Shown: piece after piece, positions 7,554-13,809 of the stretch
Position numbering within the stretch: position 1 is the stretch's first letter
How the letters are laid out: every line of letters starts with the position of its first letter
Translations under genes and position numbers: made by a program
Source of the DNA: a virus
Reading direction: 5' to 3' (one strand)
Length of the DNA: 33,008 bases
Virus record (IMG/VR): IMGVR_UViG_3300022935_000069
Location: 1-33,008 of that record
Notes under the pieces: model-generated
The model's input: the letters and a program-made list of their open reading frames with translations, nothing else
Databases searched by the model: none
Told to the model about the DNA's origin: nothing

Positions 7554-7655
7554 ATGACAAATTCAGAAATTGCGTTAAATATGATTGCTCTATGTGGAGT
7601 ATTGATTATTGACTTGATTGTATTAACCATGATAGTTTTACATAAAAAACGATAA
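7554..7655 (+). CDS. Small single-pass membrane protein
   Basis: 33 aa. Residues 6-29 are a continuous hydrophobic helix, and the tail is HKKR, which suggests a cytoplasmic C-terminus. It has its own leaderless-type promoter, which supports a peptide this short. Confidence 0.55.
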   Translation: MTNSEIALNMIALCGVLIIDLIVLTMIVLHKKR

Positions 7656-7671
7656 AATAAGGAGGAAAAAA

Positions 7672-7884
7672 ATGAGTATTGCGAAAAATGCACGAGCAAG
7701 CCAAGTAATGGCAGATATTAGTAACGGCAAATGGACTAGCGTAAACAAGCAGGGCAAGTTTGCAAATTATGGTTCTGTCCCCGAAGACAGTATCTATTAC
7801 CACACCATGTTGGCTCAAAAAGCCGATGCCGAGCGTCTTGCACGAATCGAGGCGAGCAAAATCCGTTTGAGAAAATTTGCTTGA
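7672..7884 (+). CDS. Hypothetical small protein with strong Shine-Dalgarno
   Basis: 70 aa, basic at the C-terminus, unrecognised. A full AAGGAGG precedes the ATG, one of the few strong ribosome sites in the window; the gene is promoter-distal behind 7554. Its TGA stop is part of the TTGACT of the next promoter. Confidence 0.7.
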   Translation: MSIAKNARASQVMADISNGKWTSVNKQGKFANYGSVPEDSIYYHTMLAQKADAERLARIEASKIRLRKFA

Positions 7885-7909
7885 CTTTTAACCCCGAAAC
7901 TGACATAGT
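7881..7909 (+). promoter_or_regulatory. Early leaderless-type promoter
   Basis: TTGACT (7881-7886), 17 nt, CATAGT (7904-7909), 6 nt to the ATG at 7916. The TGA stop of the preceding gene lies inside the -35 box. Confidence 0.7.
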
Positions 7910-7915
7910 AGTATT

Positions 7916-8212
7916 ATGCACGAAAAAGTTGAACAACCTGTCGGATCTTACACCGAGTTTGAAAAGCTCGCATGGGTAAGCACTAAAGCGATTCCTGAGA
8001 TTGGAAGCAAGCTGAATGTAAAAGTTAATGCAATTGGCGAATCAATCGTCCAAAAGTATTTCGTAGAGCATGGCTTTATTGGAATGCTTGTTCAGCCCAT
8101 TAATCCACCCGAATGGTATCGCAAGCAAAATGCATCCAAGACGGACTCCGCTCTTTACGATTGGGAGCCTTGTCATGTTTATCCTGCCGAAGTTGAGGAG
8201 CTAAGAGGATGA
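7916..8212 (+). CDS. Conserved phage hypothetical protein, probable SH3-like barrel
   Basis: 98 aa. The stretch IGSKLNVKVNAIGESIVQ followed by a YFVEHGFIGMLVQP run has the alternating strand pattern of a small beta-barrel, and WYRKQN...HVYPAEVEEL closes it. I have seen this arrangement in small phage proteins of unknown role. Its end overlaps the next gene as ATGA. Confidence 0.65.
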   Translation: MHEKVEQPVGSYTEFEKLAWVSTKAIPEIGSKLNVKVNAIGESIVQKYFVEHGFIGMLVQPINPPEWYRKQNASKTDSALYDWEPCHVYPAEVEELRG

Positions 8213-8454
8213 TCAAGTCTCTTGCCCCAAAACTTTCGATGTTCGCAACCGAACAAGAACTTCGTAACGAGTTAACCACAAAAGAATATGTTTATGTTAA
8301 ACTCGCTAAACTAGATGAACATATTACTGATCTTCTTCATATGACAGAAAAATGTAATGGAGAACTTAGCATGACTGCATCAAGTAAATACAATTACATC
8401 AAACAAATACAAGAAGACTTGTTGAGAGTAAATAGAAATAACCACACAAAATAA
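8209..8454 (+). CDS. Hypothetical helical protein
   Basis: 81 aa, helical with a probable coiled coil, unrecognised. It starts in an ATGA overlap with the previous gene and is probably translationally coupled. Confidence 0.6.
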   Translation: MIKSLAPKLSMFATEQELRNELTTKEYVYVKLAKLDEHITDLLHMTEKCNGELSMTASSKYNYIKQIQEDLLRVNRNNHTK

Positions 8455-8468
8455 ATTCAAAAAAACTC

Positions 8469-8497
8469 TTGACAAATAATCAAATATAGAGTATAAT
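8469..8497 (+). promoter_or_regulatory. Perfect sigma-70 consensus promoter of the ncRNA
   Basis: TTGACA (8469-8474), exactly 17 nt, TATAAT (8492-8497). It is a full consensus match; no protein gene follows for 370 nt. The expected start is near 8504. Confidence 0.85.
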
Positions 8498-8503
8498 AGA
8501 TAC

Positions 8504-8832
8504 ATAAATTTGAGAACAAAACTCAATCAAATAAAATAAATCGATCTTTAACATTTTAAACACTTTGGAAGCCTCGACGGAGTCTTCCTGTGGGTGACCC
8601 GAACAAGCCTGTCGTGAGCGGGCTAAGGTATGCAGATTCCCTGTGGCGGGGCGATAGAGTCCAATCGGATGAGTCGATGACAAATGCCAAGTCTAATTTG
8701 TAGTTCGAAGTAGGTAACATAGCAACTGATGTTCACGCCGAAAAGTTGGAGGTATACAGTAGTCCTTCCCCACACCATTTTCTTTCTTAATCATAGCTTA
8801 CCCATCCAAGCAAATGCTTGGGTGGGTTTTTT
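8504..8832 (+). ncRNA. Orphan structured non-coding RNA of about 330 nt
   Basis: This 414-nt gap between protein genes has a perfect consensus promoter on the left and a strong intrinsic terminator on the right, and it is visibly richer in G/C than its surroundings. No sizeable reading frame fits. Stems I can see include GGAAG-c-CTC / GAG-t-CTTCC closed by GACG (about 8568-8588), AGCC/GGCT (about 8607-8624), ATCG/CGAT with a 7-nt loop (near 8664-8678), CAAAT/ATTTG (near 8681-8700), ACTG/CAGT (near 8726-8760), and a possible long-range pairing of GTGGCGGGG with CCCCACAC. A boxA-like word (GATCTTTAACA) is at 8543-8553. I checked for tmRNA, RNase P and group I intron hallmarks and found no convincing match. 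Its identity is unknown. The 5' end is inferred from promoter geometry. Confidence 0.75.
8801..8832 (+). terminator. Rho-independent terminator of the ncRNA
   Basis: An 11-bp stem CCCATCCAAGC / GCTTGGGTGGG (one T-G pair) with loop AAAT is followed by six T. The next promoter begins at 8834, two bases later. Confidence 0.9.
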
Positions 8833-8833
8833 A

Positions 8834-8861
8834 TTGACTTCCTTCGAAAACCTGTCATACT
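8834..8861 (+). promoter_or_regulatory. Early leaderless-type promoter
   Basis: TTGACT (8834-8839), 16 nt, CATACT (8856-8861), 7 nt to the ATG at 8869. It sits directly behind the ncRNA terminator. Confidence 0.75.
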
Positions 8862-8868
8862 AGATATC

Positions 8869-9123
8869 ATGAAAACGCTAAAAGACATTCTTGCCAACTA
8901 CGGATACATTAACCAAGCTCAACTAGCTGAGATCAACGAACACTTTCCGCACATGAAAGTAGTAATCAAATGGGGTGGAATGCCTCGTGAACGAGTGCAT
9001 GCATGGAAAGCAATCGAACGCATCGAAAAGGTCGAGGCGGAGAACACCGACTATTGTCGAGAAGTATTTCTTTGTGCCCAAGATTGTCAAAATCTTCGCA
9101 CAGCACTCCACATTGCACAATAA
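8869..9123 (+). CDS. Hypothetical small protein
   Basis: 84 aa from ATG 8869, 7 nt after the promoter; an upstream in-frame TTG lies in the ncRNA terminator and is rejected. It contains a W-rich helical centre (WGGMPRERVHAWKAIERIEK) and two Cys near the end. Unrecognised. Confidence 0.65.
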   Translation: MKTLKDILANYGYINQAQLAEINEHFPHMKVVIKWGGMPRERVHAWKAIERIEKVEAENTDYCREVFLCAQDCQNLRTALHIAQ

Positions 9124-9141
9124 CCTAAAACAAAAAACATT

Positions 9142-9720
9142 ATGATTAATCCTGCAGAAGTAACAAATTACAATCGAACACAATACGAACTAGAAGAATT
9201 TATTCTTTTTTGCATTAATGTAGCAGGAAAGAAAAGTTCAATCGAAGCACCCAAACTAGAAGTATTTATTCAAAGAGCAAAAGACATAACAAAAGAAGCA
9301 ACACCATTTAATTGCATTAGGAAATTGATTAAATTGGGCAGGCTTAATGAAATCATGCATTGGGCAAAGTTGAGTCCGTATGCTCAGCGATACAATTCAT
9401 ATTTTGATGTTGTTAAGATCAAGGATCTACGAGCAGTAACCCTGAACAGATTATTGAAGGTACCAGGCATAGGTCTCAAGACTGCAAGATTCTTCCTTTC
9501 GCATAGTCGCGAAGACTTCGACGAACCTATGCTTGACACGCACATCCTTAGGTTTCTTCGAGACCAAGGTTATGTTGATGCTCCCAAGAGTACTCCTTCT
9601 AACGAGAACACCTATCTTTATTTCGCGAACATCTTCAAAAACATTGCTCGTCAATTGGGCAAATCAGTTACAGATCTTGATCTTGAAATTTGGAAGGAAT
9701 ATTCGGGCACCACTGCATAA
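9142..9720 (+). CDS. HhH-GPD superfamily DNA glycosylase / AP lyase-like protein
   Basis: 192 aa. The motif VPGIGLKTARFFL (107-119) followed by LDTHILRF (131-138) is the canonical helix-hairpin-helix plus catalytic Asp of the endonuclease III and MutY superfamily. Lys113 aligns with the Schiff-base Lys of endonuclease III and Asp132 with its catalytic Asp, so a bifunctional glycosylase/lyase is plausible. The C-terminal iron-sulfur cysteines are missing. It is shorter than endonuclease III (about 210 aa) and is the second such protein in the window. The stop overlaps the next ATG (TAATG). The damaged base is not predictable. Confidence 0.7.
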   Translation: MINPAEVTNYNRTQYELEEFILFCINVAGKKSSIEAPKLEVFIQRAKDITKEATPFNCIRKLIKLGRLNEIMHWAKLSPYAQRYNSYFDVVKIKDLRAVTLNRLLKVPGIGLKTARFFLSHSREDFDEPMLDTHILRFLRDQGYVDAPKSTPSNENTYLYFANIFKNIARQLGKSVTDLDLEIWKEYSGTTA

Positions 9721-9794
9721 TGGAACTATCAATACTTCTTGCTGTGGCATTTATTATTGGCATCATTAAAGCATATTGCGAGCGCGACGATTGA
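9720..9794 (+). CDS. Micro single-pass membrane peptide (MELSILLAVAF family)
   Basis: 24 aa, one hydrophobic helix from residue 3 to 17, then a charged tail (KAYCERDD). The ATG overlaps the upstream stop as TAATG. It matches two peptides in the minus island (16420-16488 and 19109-19177), also placed directly behind a larger gene; this recurrence is the main evidence that it is translated. Confidence 0.6.
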   Translation: MELSILLAVAFIIGIIKAYCERDD

Positions 9795-9935
9795 TCCAAA
9801 TACAAAACACAAATAGCCAAATACTAAATAAAGAAATTTTTAATACTAAATAAGGCAAATATGGAGAGCAATACAGAATTATTGATTCAACTAGAATAAA
9901 AGAAAAGGTAATTGAAAAAATTATTTTGTGCAATC

Positions 9936-10012
9936 GGGGCCCCCCCTTAATTGAATAGGTCAACAAATTAGGTGGATATTAGCCTTGACTTTGGGCAGAA
10001 AATCTTCATAAT
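9936..10012 (+). promoter_or_regulatory. Palindrome-promoter module, copy 1
   Basis: G4C7 run at 9936-9946, then a spacer ending in atattagc, TTGACT (9985-9990), 16 nt, CATAAT (10007-10012), 6 nt to the ATG at 10019. The spacer end matches the copy at 13565. Confidence 0.7.
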
Positions 10013-10018
10013 GGAGTC

Positions 10019-10414
10019 ATGATTAAGACAAAGCCTGACGAAAAAAGGTACGAGATTAATTTCAACAAGCCCGTTTTTGTTTACAAGAATCTCCACAAAG
10101 ACTGTTGGAGCGTCAAACAAGATGGATTAGTCAAAGCTCACACCACAAGCCTTGCGATGCACAGTTGCACTTTTAAGGTAAGCGAAGCAGGAAGAAAGCG
10201 TGTGTTAAACGAGCAAAGAAAAAATGTTCACGCAGGAATCCAAGGTTACATTGAGGAGCAAGTTGGTAATTGGATTGATTCGCATCCTACTGCTCGACCT
10301 GTAACTTACAATCCGTACAAGTATGAGAATTTTGTTGACAAGGACACGGAACAAATGGTAGACTATGCTATTGCCGTGAGACTAGAACCTAAACAAGTAT
10401 TAGCAGTATTATGA
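10019..10414 (+). CDS. Conserved phage protein with VTYNPYKYENFV motif
   Basis: 131 aa. The blocks VYKNLHKDCWSVKQDG, AHTTSLAMHSCTFKVSEAG, RKNVHAGIQG and TYNPYKYENFV are a combination I know from small phage proteins of unknown function. The N-terminus is Met-Ile-Lys, as in many genes behind these modules. The end overlaps the next gene as ATGA. Confidence 0.75.
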   Translation: MIKTKPDEKRYEINFNKPVFVYKNLHKDCWSVKQDGLVKAHTTSLAMHSCTFKVSEAGRKRVLNEQRKNVHAGIQGYIEEQVGNWIDSHPTARPVTYNPYKYENFVDKDTEQMVDYAIAVRLEPKQVLAVL

Positions 10415-10608
10415 ATCAAAGAACAATAGACATCACCCCTACATGGTCAGCAATCATTCGTCCTATGATTGAGGTGCTGAAGAACCCAAAGGCAGATCCC
10501 TTCGGAAAGAAAGAGGTCGAAAAAGAATTGCTTAGACTTGCGAAGATCGTAGACGATCAAAACGAGAAAGCAAGAATGGTAGAACTTGACAAAAAGGCTA
10601 GATCATGA
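10411..10608 (+). CDS. Hypothetical small protein
   Basis: 65 aa, starting with MNQRTIDITPTWSAI and then a charged helix. It has ATGA overlaps at both ends, so it is the middle of a coupled three-gene operon. Confidence 0.65.
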   Translation: MNQRTIDITPTWSAIIRPMIEVLKNPKADPFGKKEVEKELLRLAKIVDDQNEKARMVELDKKARS

Positions 10609-10838
10609 CACAAGCACAAATTAGAGAAGAAATTCTGGGCATAGTTAAAAGAGAACTTGCATGGGCAGATCCAATGTCTAGGATATGTCTTGATCAGCAC
10701 AAAAGGCATCCCGAAAAGTTTCCGATTGGTTCAACTTTTGAATCAGCCGAAGAAGTTTTGGATGACATCATTTGTAGCTTGACATTGTTCCAAAAGGAGC
10801 TTAGAATTAAGTCATCTTTTCAATCAACTAACCTCTAA
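10605..10838 (+). CDS. Hypothetical small protein
   Basis: 77 aa, helical, unrecognised. It is coupled to the preceding gene by an ATGA overlap. Confidence 0.65.
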   Translation: MTQAQIREEILGIVKRELAWADPMSRICLDQHKRHPEKFPIGSTFESAEEVLDDIICSLTLFQKELRIKSSFQSTNL

Positions 10839-10851
10839 ACAAAGGAAAATT

Positions 10852-11271
10852 ATGGGACTCGACCAAAATGCTTATTCAGTCGTCCAAGGTGGGCGAAACG
10901 ATGGAGAAGAAGAACATCTTAGCGAATGGAGAAAACACAATCGCCTTCAAGGATGGATGCAACAGCTTTGGGAAGACAAGGGAAGACCGAATGCTCCTGA
11001 GTCATCAAGCCCAATGGGAGACTTTAATTGCATTCCGTTGGAACTCGATGAAGAAGACATTATTCGCCTAGAGCAAGACATTCTAGATTGCAATTTACCC
11101 GAAACACATGGCTTCTTCTTTGGAAGCGATTCTTACTCTTGGACAGATGAAAGCGAAGAACCCTTTCCCGAAGGCGACTATTGGTACAAGGAAACCGATT
11201 TGCAATTTGTCGAAGATGCCAAAAAGTGCCTCAAACAAGGTAAGAAAGTTTTTTACTCTTGTTGGTATTGA
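10852..11271 (+). CDS. Conserved MGLDQ-type phage protein
   Basis: 139 aa. The start MGLDQNAY, WRKHNRLQGWMQQLW, FNCIPLELDEEDI, LPETHGFFFG and the acidic end with YSCWY form a pattern that I associate with a phage/marine bacterial family of unknown function. An AAAGGA ribosome site precedes the ATG. It is promoter-distal in the 10019 operon. Confidence 0.75.
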   Translation: MGLDQNAYSVVQGGRNDGEEEHLSEWRKHNRLQGWMQQLWEDKGRPNAPESSSPMGDFNCIPLELDEEDIIRLEQDILDCNLPETHGFFFGSDSYSWTDESEEPFPEGDYWYKETDLQFVEDAKKCLKQGKKVFYSCWY

Positions 11272-11274
11272 GCC

Positions 11275-11302
11275 TTGACATTCAAACAGAACCTGCCATA
11301 CT
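11275..11302 (+). promoter_or_regulatory. Early leaderless-type promoter
   Basis: TTGACA (11275-11280), 16 nt, CATACT (11297-11302), 7 nt to the ATG at 11310. Confidence 0.75.
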
Positions 11303-11309
11303 TAACTAC

Positions 11310-11477
11310 ATGAAAGAATTAATGGAAGAAATCAAAACCCTTCAATCACGATTAAGAAATTGCGGTGGAGGAAAAATCGTAATCACTAGCGGAAAATTTG
11401 ACATCTCGCTTGGCAAAGAGCATGAGGAAGATGAGAGTGAGGATGTCGAAATGCTTCGTGCAATATTCAATGCTTAA
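11310..11477 (+). CDS. Hypothetical small protein
   Basis: 55 aa from ATG 11310; an in-frame TTG at 11259 lies before the promoter and is rejected. It has a charged helix, a GGG turn and an acidic tail. Unrecognised. Confidence 0.6.
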   Translation: MKELMEEIKTLQSRLRNCGGGKIVITSGKFDISLGKEHEEDESEDVEMLRAIFNA

Positions 11478-11478
11478 A

Positions 11479-11685
11479 ATGGAAAATCAAACATACATCG
11501 ATGCGGTTTGCGAAGGCAAGCCATTAGACAAACCTTCGTTCAATGCGGATCTTGAAGCATGGGAATTGTACTTTGAGGAGTCGGCGACTCCTTGGCATCC
11601 CTATGACGAAAGAGACTTGTTGAGCGTCTTTTTCAACTCTGAACAAGAGGCACTAGATGCCTACAACCACTACAATGCAAACTAA
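11479..11685 (+). CDS. Hypothetical small acidic protein
   Basis: 68 aa from ATG 11479 (ATG 11470 is an alternative). The motif VFFNSEQEALDAYNHYNA near the end resembles the SLQSAVDWAE segment of 7259 in style. It lies directly behind the preceding gene. Confidence 0.6.
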   Translation: MENQTYIDAVCEGKPLDKPSFNADLEAWELYFEESATPWHPYDERDLLSVFFNSEQEALDAYNHYNAN

Positions 11686-11687
11686 CA

Positions 11688-11849
11688 ATGAATACTAAGG
11701 TAGACAAACTCAATAAAAAAATTCGTAAAATTGGATTCGAGCTTGCAAGGGCGCAAGCCATGAACATCAAGGCAGAAGATTACTTGTCGAAAAAGATTGC
11801 TCACGATTTGCTCTTGAGCGAACTGTATTCGATAGAGAAAAAAGTTTAA
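11688..11849 (+). CDS. Hypothetical small basic helical protein
   Basis: 53 aa, helical, Lys-rich, ending SIEKKV. It starts 2 nt after the previous stop and ends 7 nt before the tRNA gene. Unrecognised. Confidence 0.55.
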   Translation: MNTKVDKLNKKIRKIGFELARAQAMNIKAEDYLSKKIAHDLLLSELYSIEKKV

Positions 11850-11856
11850 TTACATC

Positions 11857-11932
11857 GGACCCGTAGCTCAGCGGTTAGAGCAGGGCACTCATAATGCCTT
11901 GGTCCTCGGTTCGAATCCGAGCGGGTCCACCA
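11857..11932 (+). tRNA. tRNA-Ile2 (CAU), lysidine type
   Basis: A complete 76-nt cloverleaf: acceptor GGACCCG/CGGGTCC, D arm GCTC/GAGC, anticodon stem GGGCA/TGCCT with loop CTCATAA, T arm CTCGG/CCGAG, and encoded CCA. The anticodon is CAT. The D loop length and the TGCCTTGGTC variable region resemble tRNA-Ile2 of E. coli (minor isoleucine tRNA reading AUA after lysidine modification by host TilS) more than elongator tRNA-Met. This fits the frequent ATA codons here. Elongator Met remains the alternative. Confidence 0.9.
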
Positions 11933-11954
11933 AAAAAGTTGCACGATTCGCTCA

Positions 11955-12047
11955 GGGGGGCCCCCCCGCTGCACTATCATACCGGGAAATTGCATAATTT
12001 AACAAAATGAAAAAAGGGGTTGACTTTACCTTATTTTCTGTCATACT
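11955..12047 (+). promoter_or_regulatory. Palindrome-promoter module, copy 2
   Basis: G6C7 palindrome at 11955-11967 in the context gcacgattcgctca / gctgcactatcat, then TTGACT (12020-12025), 16 nt, CATACT (12042-12047), 6 nt to the ATG at 12054. It lies right behind the tRNA. Confidence 0.75.
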
Positions 12048-12053
12048 ATAGGT

Positions 12054-12338
12054 ATGATTAACAATGAAGAAGCAAGAGCGTCCTCACTTCAAGAGGACAT
12101 GGAAAGAAACCCCGAAATGTACAAGGAGTATGTTGAAGAAGACGATTTGGTCGAGCCTGAAAGAGTTGACCTAGTCAATCAAAGGTACATCATCGTGGAC
12201 AACAAAAACTGTTGGAAGGGTCACGAAGGTCAGCAGATCATTGGAAGCTTTCTTTCTATCGAGGATTCAGTTGCGTGGGCAGAGATCAACCTCGATCATA
12301 GCGCCTACAATGTCTATCGAGTACAGGTAGTTCATTAA
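12054..12338 (+). CDS. Hypothetical protein related to 7259-7510
   Basis: 94 aa, acidic first half. The C-terminal RYIIVDNKNCW...IGSFLSIEDSVAWAE...NVYRV matches the domain of the gene at 7259. Function unknown. Confidence 0.65.
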   Translation: MINNEEARASSLQEDMERNPEMYKEYVEEDDLVEPERVDLVNQRYIIVDNKNCWKGHEGQQIIGSFLSIEDSVAWAEINLDHSAYNVYRVQVVH

Positions 12339-12364
12339 AAAAAAACTTAATTGCAAAAAAAAGC

Positions 12365-12393
12365 TTGACGGATCGCAAAAAATTTAGTAAAAT
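12365..12393 (+). promoter_or_regulatory. Promoter with a normal leader
   Basis: TTGACG (12365-12370), 17 nt, TAAAAT (12388-12393). The expected start near 12400 leaves a leader of about 30 nt before the ATG at 12431, unlike most early genes here. Confidence 0.7.
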
Positions 12394-12430
12394 TAATCCA
12401 TCAAAGAAAAACTCTAACCTCTAAAAAATC

Positions 12431-13183
12431 ATGAATAACAGAATCAATCTCAAAGTTTGCTCAACCAAAGAATCTTCTTTCGACGAAGTTAAAGCCGTTG
12501 CTACTCCTCAAGCGACAGAGTCTTGGCAACCGATTAGCCATGCTTTCCTTGTTGATCGTGTGCAAAATCAAATGCAGGACAACGGATGGGAAATCGTTGA
12601 CACCTACCACTCCCTACACCGCTTTGGACAACGCTACTTTGGCTTGTTCCATGTCAAGAACACGGGCGTTGACAACGATGAGCGAGGCACGATTGTGGGC
12701 TTGCGAAACTCTCACGACAAATGCTTTCCTGCAGGTTTGTGCATGGGTAATGCACCTTTTGTCTGCTCGAATCTCATTTTCACCAATGAAGTTGTTCTTG
12801 CAAGGCGACACACCAAAAACATTCTTTCCGATTTGTCGCAAGTTATTGCTCGCACTCTTGGCAAGATGACTGAAACATGGGCTAGTGACGAGCAACGCAT
12901 TCAAGCTTACAAAGAATACGAGCTTGGCAACGAACAAGCTCATGACCTCGTCATCCGTGCCTACCAAAACGGAGCAATCAGCAAGGCAAAGATTGCAGAT
13001 GTTGTGGAGCAATGGCATAAGCCCGAACATGACGATTTTTCGCCAAGAACCATGCACTCCTTGTACAACGGATTCACGCATATTCTCAAAGGTGGAATCA
13101 CCGCATTGCCTAATCGCTCTCTCGCACTTCACGGAGTTCTTGATTCCGAAGTTGGACTAAGTTCTAAACTTGAAGTCGCTTAA
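12431..13183 (+). CDS. DUF932 family protein
   Basis: 250 aa. The central region WEIVDTYHSLHRFGQRYFGL, VGLRNSHDKCFPAGLCMGN, PFVCSNLIF and RRHTKNI is the signature of the DUF932 family found in phages and plasmids (often encoded near ligases and other replication functions). Its molecular role is not established. The sequence has a higher G/C share than its neighbours and a distinct leader. It heads an operon with 13228-13458 that ends at a strong terminator. Confidence 0.8.
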   Translation: MNNRINLKVCSTKESSFDEVKAVATPQATESWQPISHAFLVDRVQNQMQDNGWEIVDTYHSLHRFGQRYFGLFHVKNTGVDNDERGTIVGLRNSHDKCFPAGLCMGNAPFVCSNLIFTNEVVLARRHTKNILSDLSQVIARTLGKMTETWASDEQRIQAYKEYELGNEQAHDLVIRAYQNGAISKAKIADVVEQWHKPEHDDFSPRTMHSLYNGFTHILKGGITALPNRSLALHGVLDSEVGLSSKLEVA

Positions 13184-13227
13184 CCTAACCTAAAAACACA
13201 CTAACCAAAATCAAAACACATCTAACT

Positions 13228-13458
13228 ATGAAAAAGCAAAAGTACCTTCAAAATGTAGTCGATAGCCTCAAGGGACGATTCGTTTCCCTTCTTGTCAAAA
13301 ACGGAGAGCAACGCAAGGTGTTCTCGGCAAAGGTCACTAGCGTGACTCCTCGCCATGTAATGTTCACCGATACTAACGGAGGAAATCGTCGAGTAAATCG
13401 TCGTCATGTCCTTCGGGCAACTTGCGCCAACAAGACTTTTAAGAGGTCGGTGAGTTAA
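13228..13458 (+). CDS. Small basic beta-rich protein
   Basis: 76 aa, strongly basic. Alternating strands (GRFVSLLV, KVFSAKVTSV, HVMFTDT) suggest an SH3/OB-like barrel, and RRVNRRHV is a possible nucleic-acid contact. Cotranscribed with the DUF932 gene. Function unknown. Confidence 0.65.
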   Translation: MKKQKYLQNVVDSLKGRFVSLLVKNGEQRKVFSAKVTSVTPRHVMFTDTNGGNRRVNRRHVLRATCANKTFKRSVS

Positions 13459-13490
13459 ATCAAATAGCTCCAAATAGGGAGCCAAATACA

Positions 13491-13517
13491 AAGCCTCTCT
13501 TCGGAGAGGCTTTTTTT
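13491..13517 (+). terminator. Rho-independent terminator
   Basis: A 9-bp perfect stem AAGCCTCTC / GAGAGGCTT with a TTCG tetraloop is followed by seven T. It ends the DUF932 operon. Confidence 0.95.
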
Positions 13518-13564
13518 GCGAAAGGCTATTGACTTATCCTGCATTTTTTGTGACCGATCCGGGC

Positions 13565-13641
13565 GGGGGCCCCCCGCAGTACCATCGTATAAAAAATTAG
13601 TTGAATATTAGCCTTGACTTTAGTTCTTGATCTGCCATACT
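13565..13641 (+). promoter_or_regulatory. Palindrome-promoter module, copy 3
   Basis: G5C6 palindrome (13565-13575) between gaccgatccgggc and gcagtaccatcgt, an A-rich stretch with agttgaa, TTGACT (13614-13619), 16 nt, CATACT (13636-13641), 6 nt to the ATG at 13648. This is the closest plus-strand match to the minus-strand copies. Confidence 0.8.
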
Positions 13642-13647
13642 TAGACT

Positions 13648-13791
13648 ATGAATGCAAAAGAAAGAATGAAAGAATGGAAAAAGCTTCCGCCGAACACAAT
13701 TTCATGGGAGACTTTTAAAAGGTTGCTTGGACAATTCGGGCCGGAAAAAGGTATTGAAAAAGCAAAAAAGATGCTTGACAAAAAGGGCTAA
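13648..13791 (+). CDS. Hypothetical small basic protein
   Basis: 47 aa, Lys-rich, helical (LPPNTISWETFKRLLGQFG). Its last codons (MLDKKG) contain the -35 box of the next promoter. Unrecognised. Confidence 0.6.
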   Translation: MNAKERMKEWKKLPPNTISWETFKRLLGQFGPEKGIEKAKKMLDKKG

Positions 13792-13802
13792 TTCAACATA
13801 AT
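13775..13802 (+). promoter_or_regulatory. Early leaderless-type promoter
   Basis: TTGACA (13775-13780) inside the preceding gene, 16 nt, CATAAT (13797-13802), 7 nt to the ATG at 13810. Confidence 0.75.
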
Positions 13803-13809
13803 TAAAGAC

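Noticed and set aside
8555-8780. tmRNA identity for the ncRNA (TTTGGAnnnTCGACGG-like word and CACACCA end)
   Set aside because: The TCGACGG word is explained by a local 8-bp hairpin, there is no matching acceptor 5' strand, no T-arm pairing and no tag reading frame.
8504-8832. Group I intron (GATAGAGTCC resembles the intron S element)
   Set aside because: No matching R element or P7 pairing, and the RNA has its own promoter and terminator between intact genes.
9860-9896. 12-codon frame with aaggcaaat before ATG
   Set aside because: Too short to support and no relative in the window.
12614-13132. Long open frame on the minus strand opposite the DUF932 gene
   Set aside because: It is a shadow of a conserved gene; no promoter, ribosome site or recognisable sequence.
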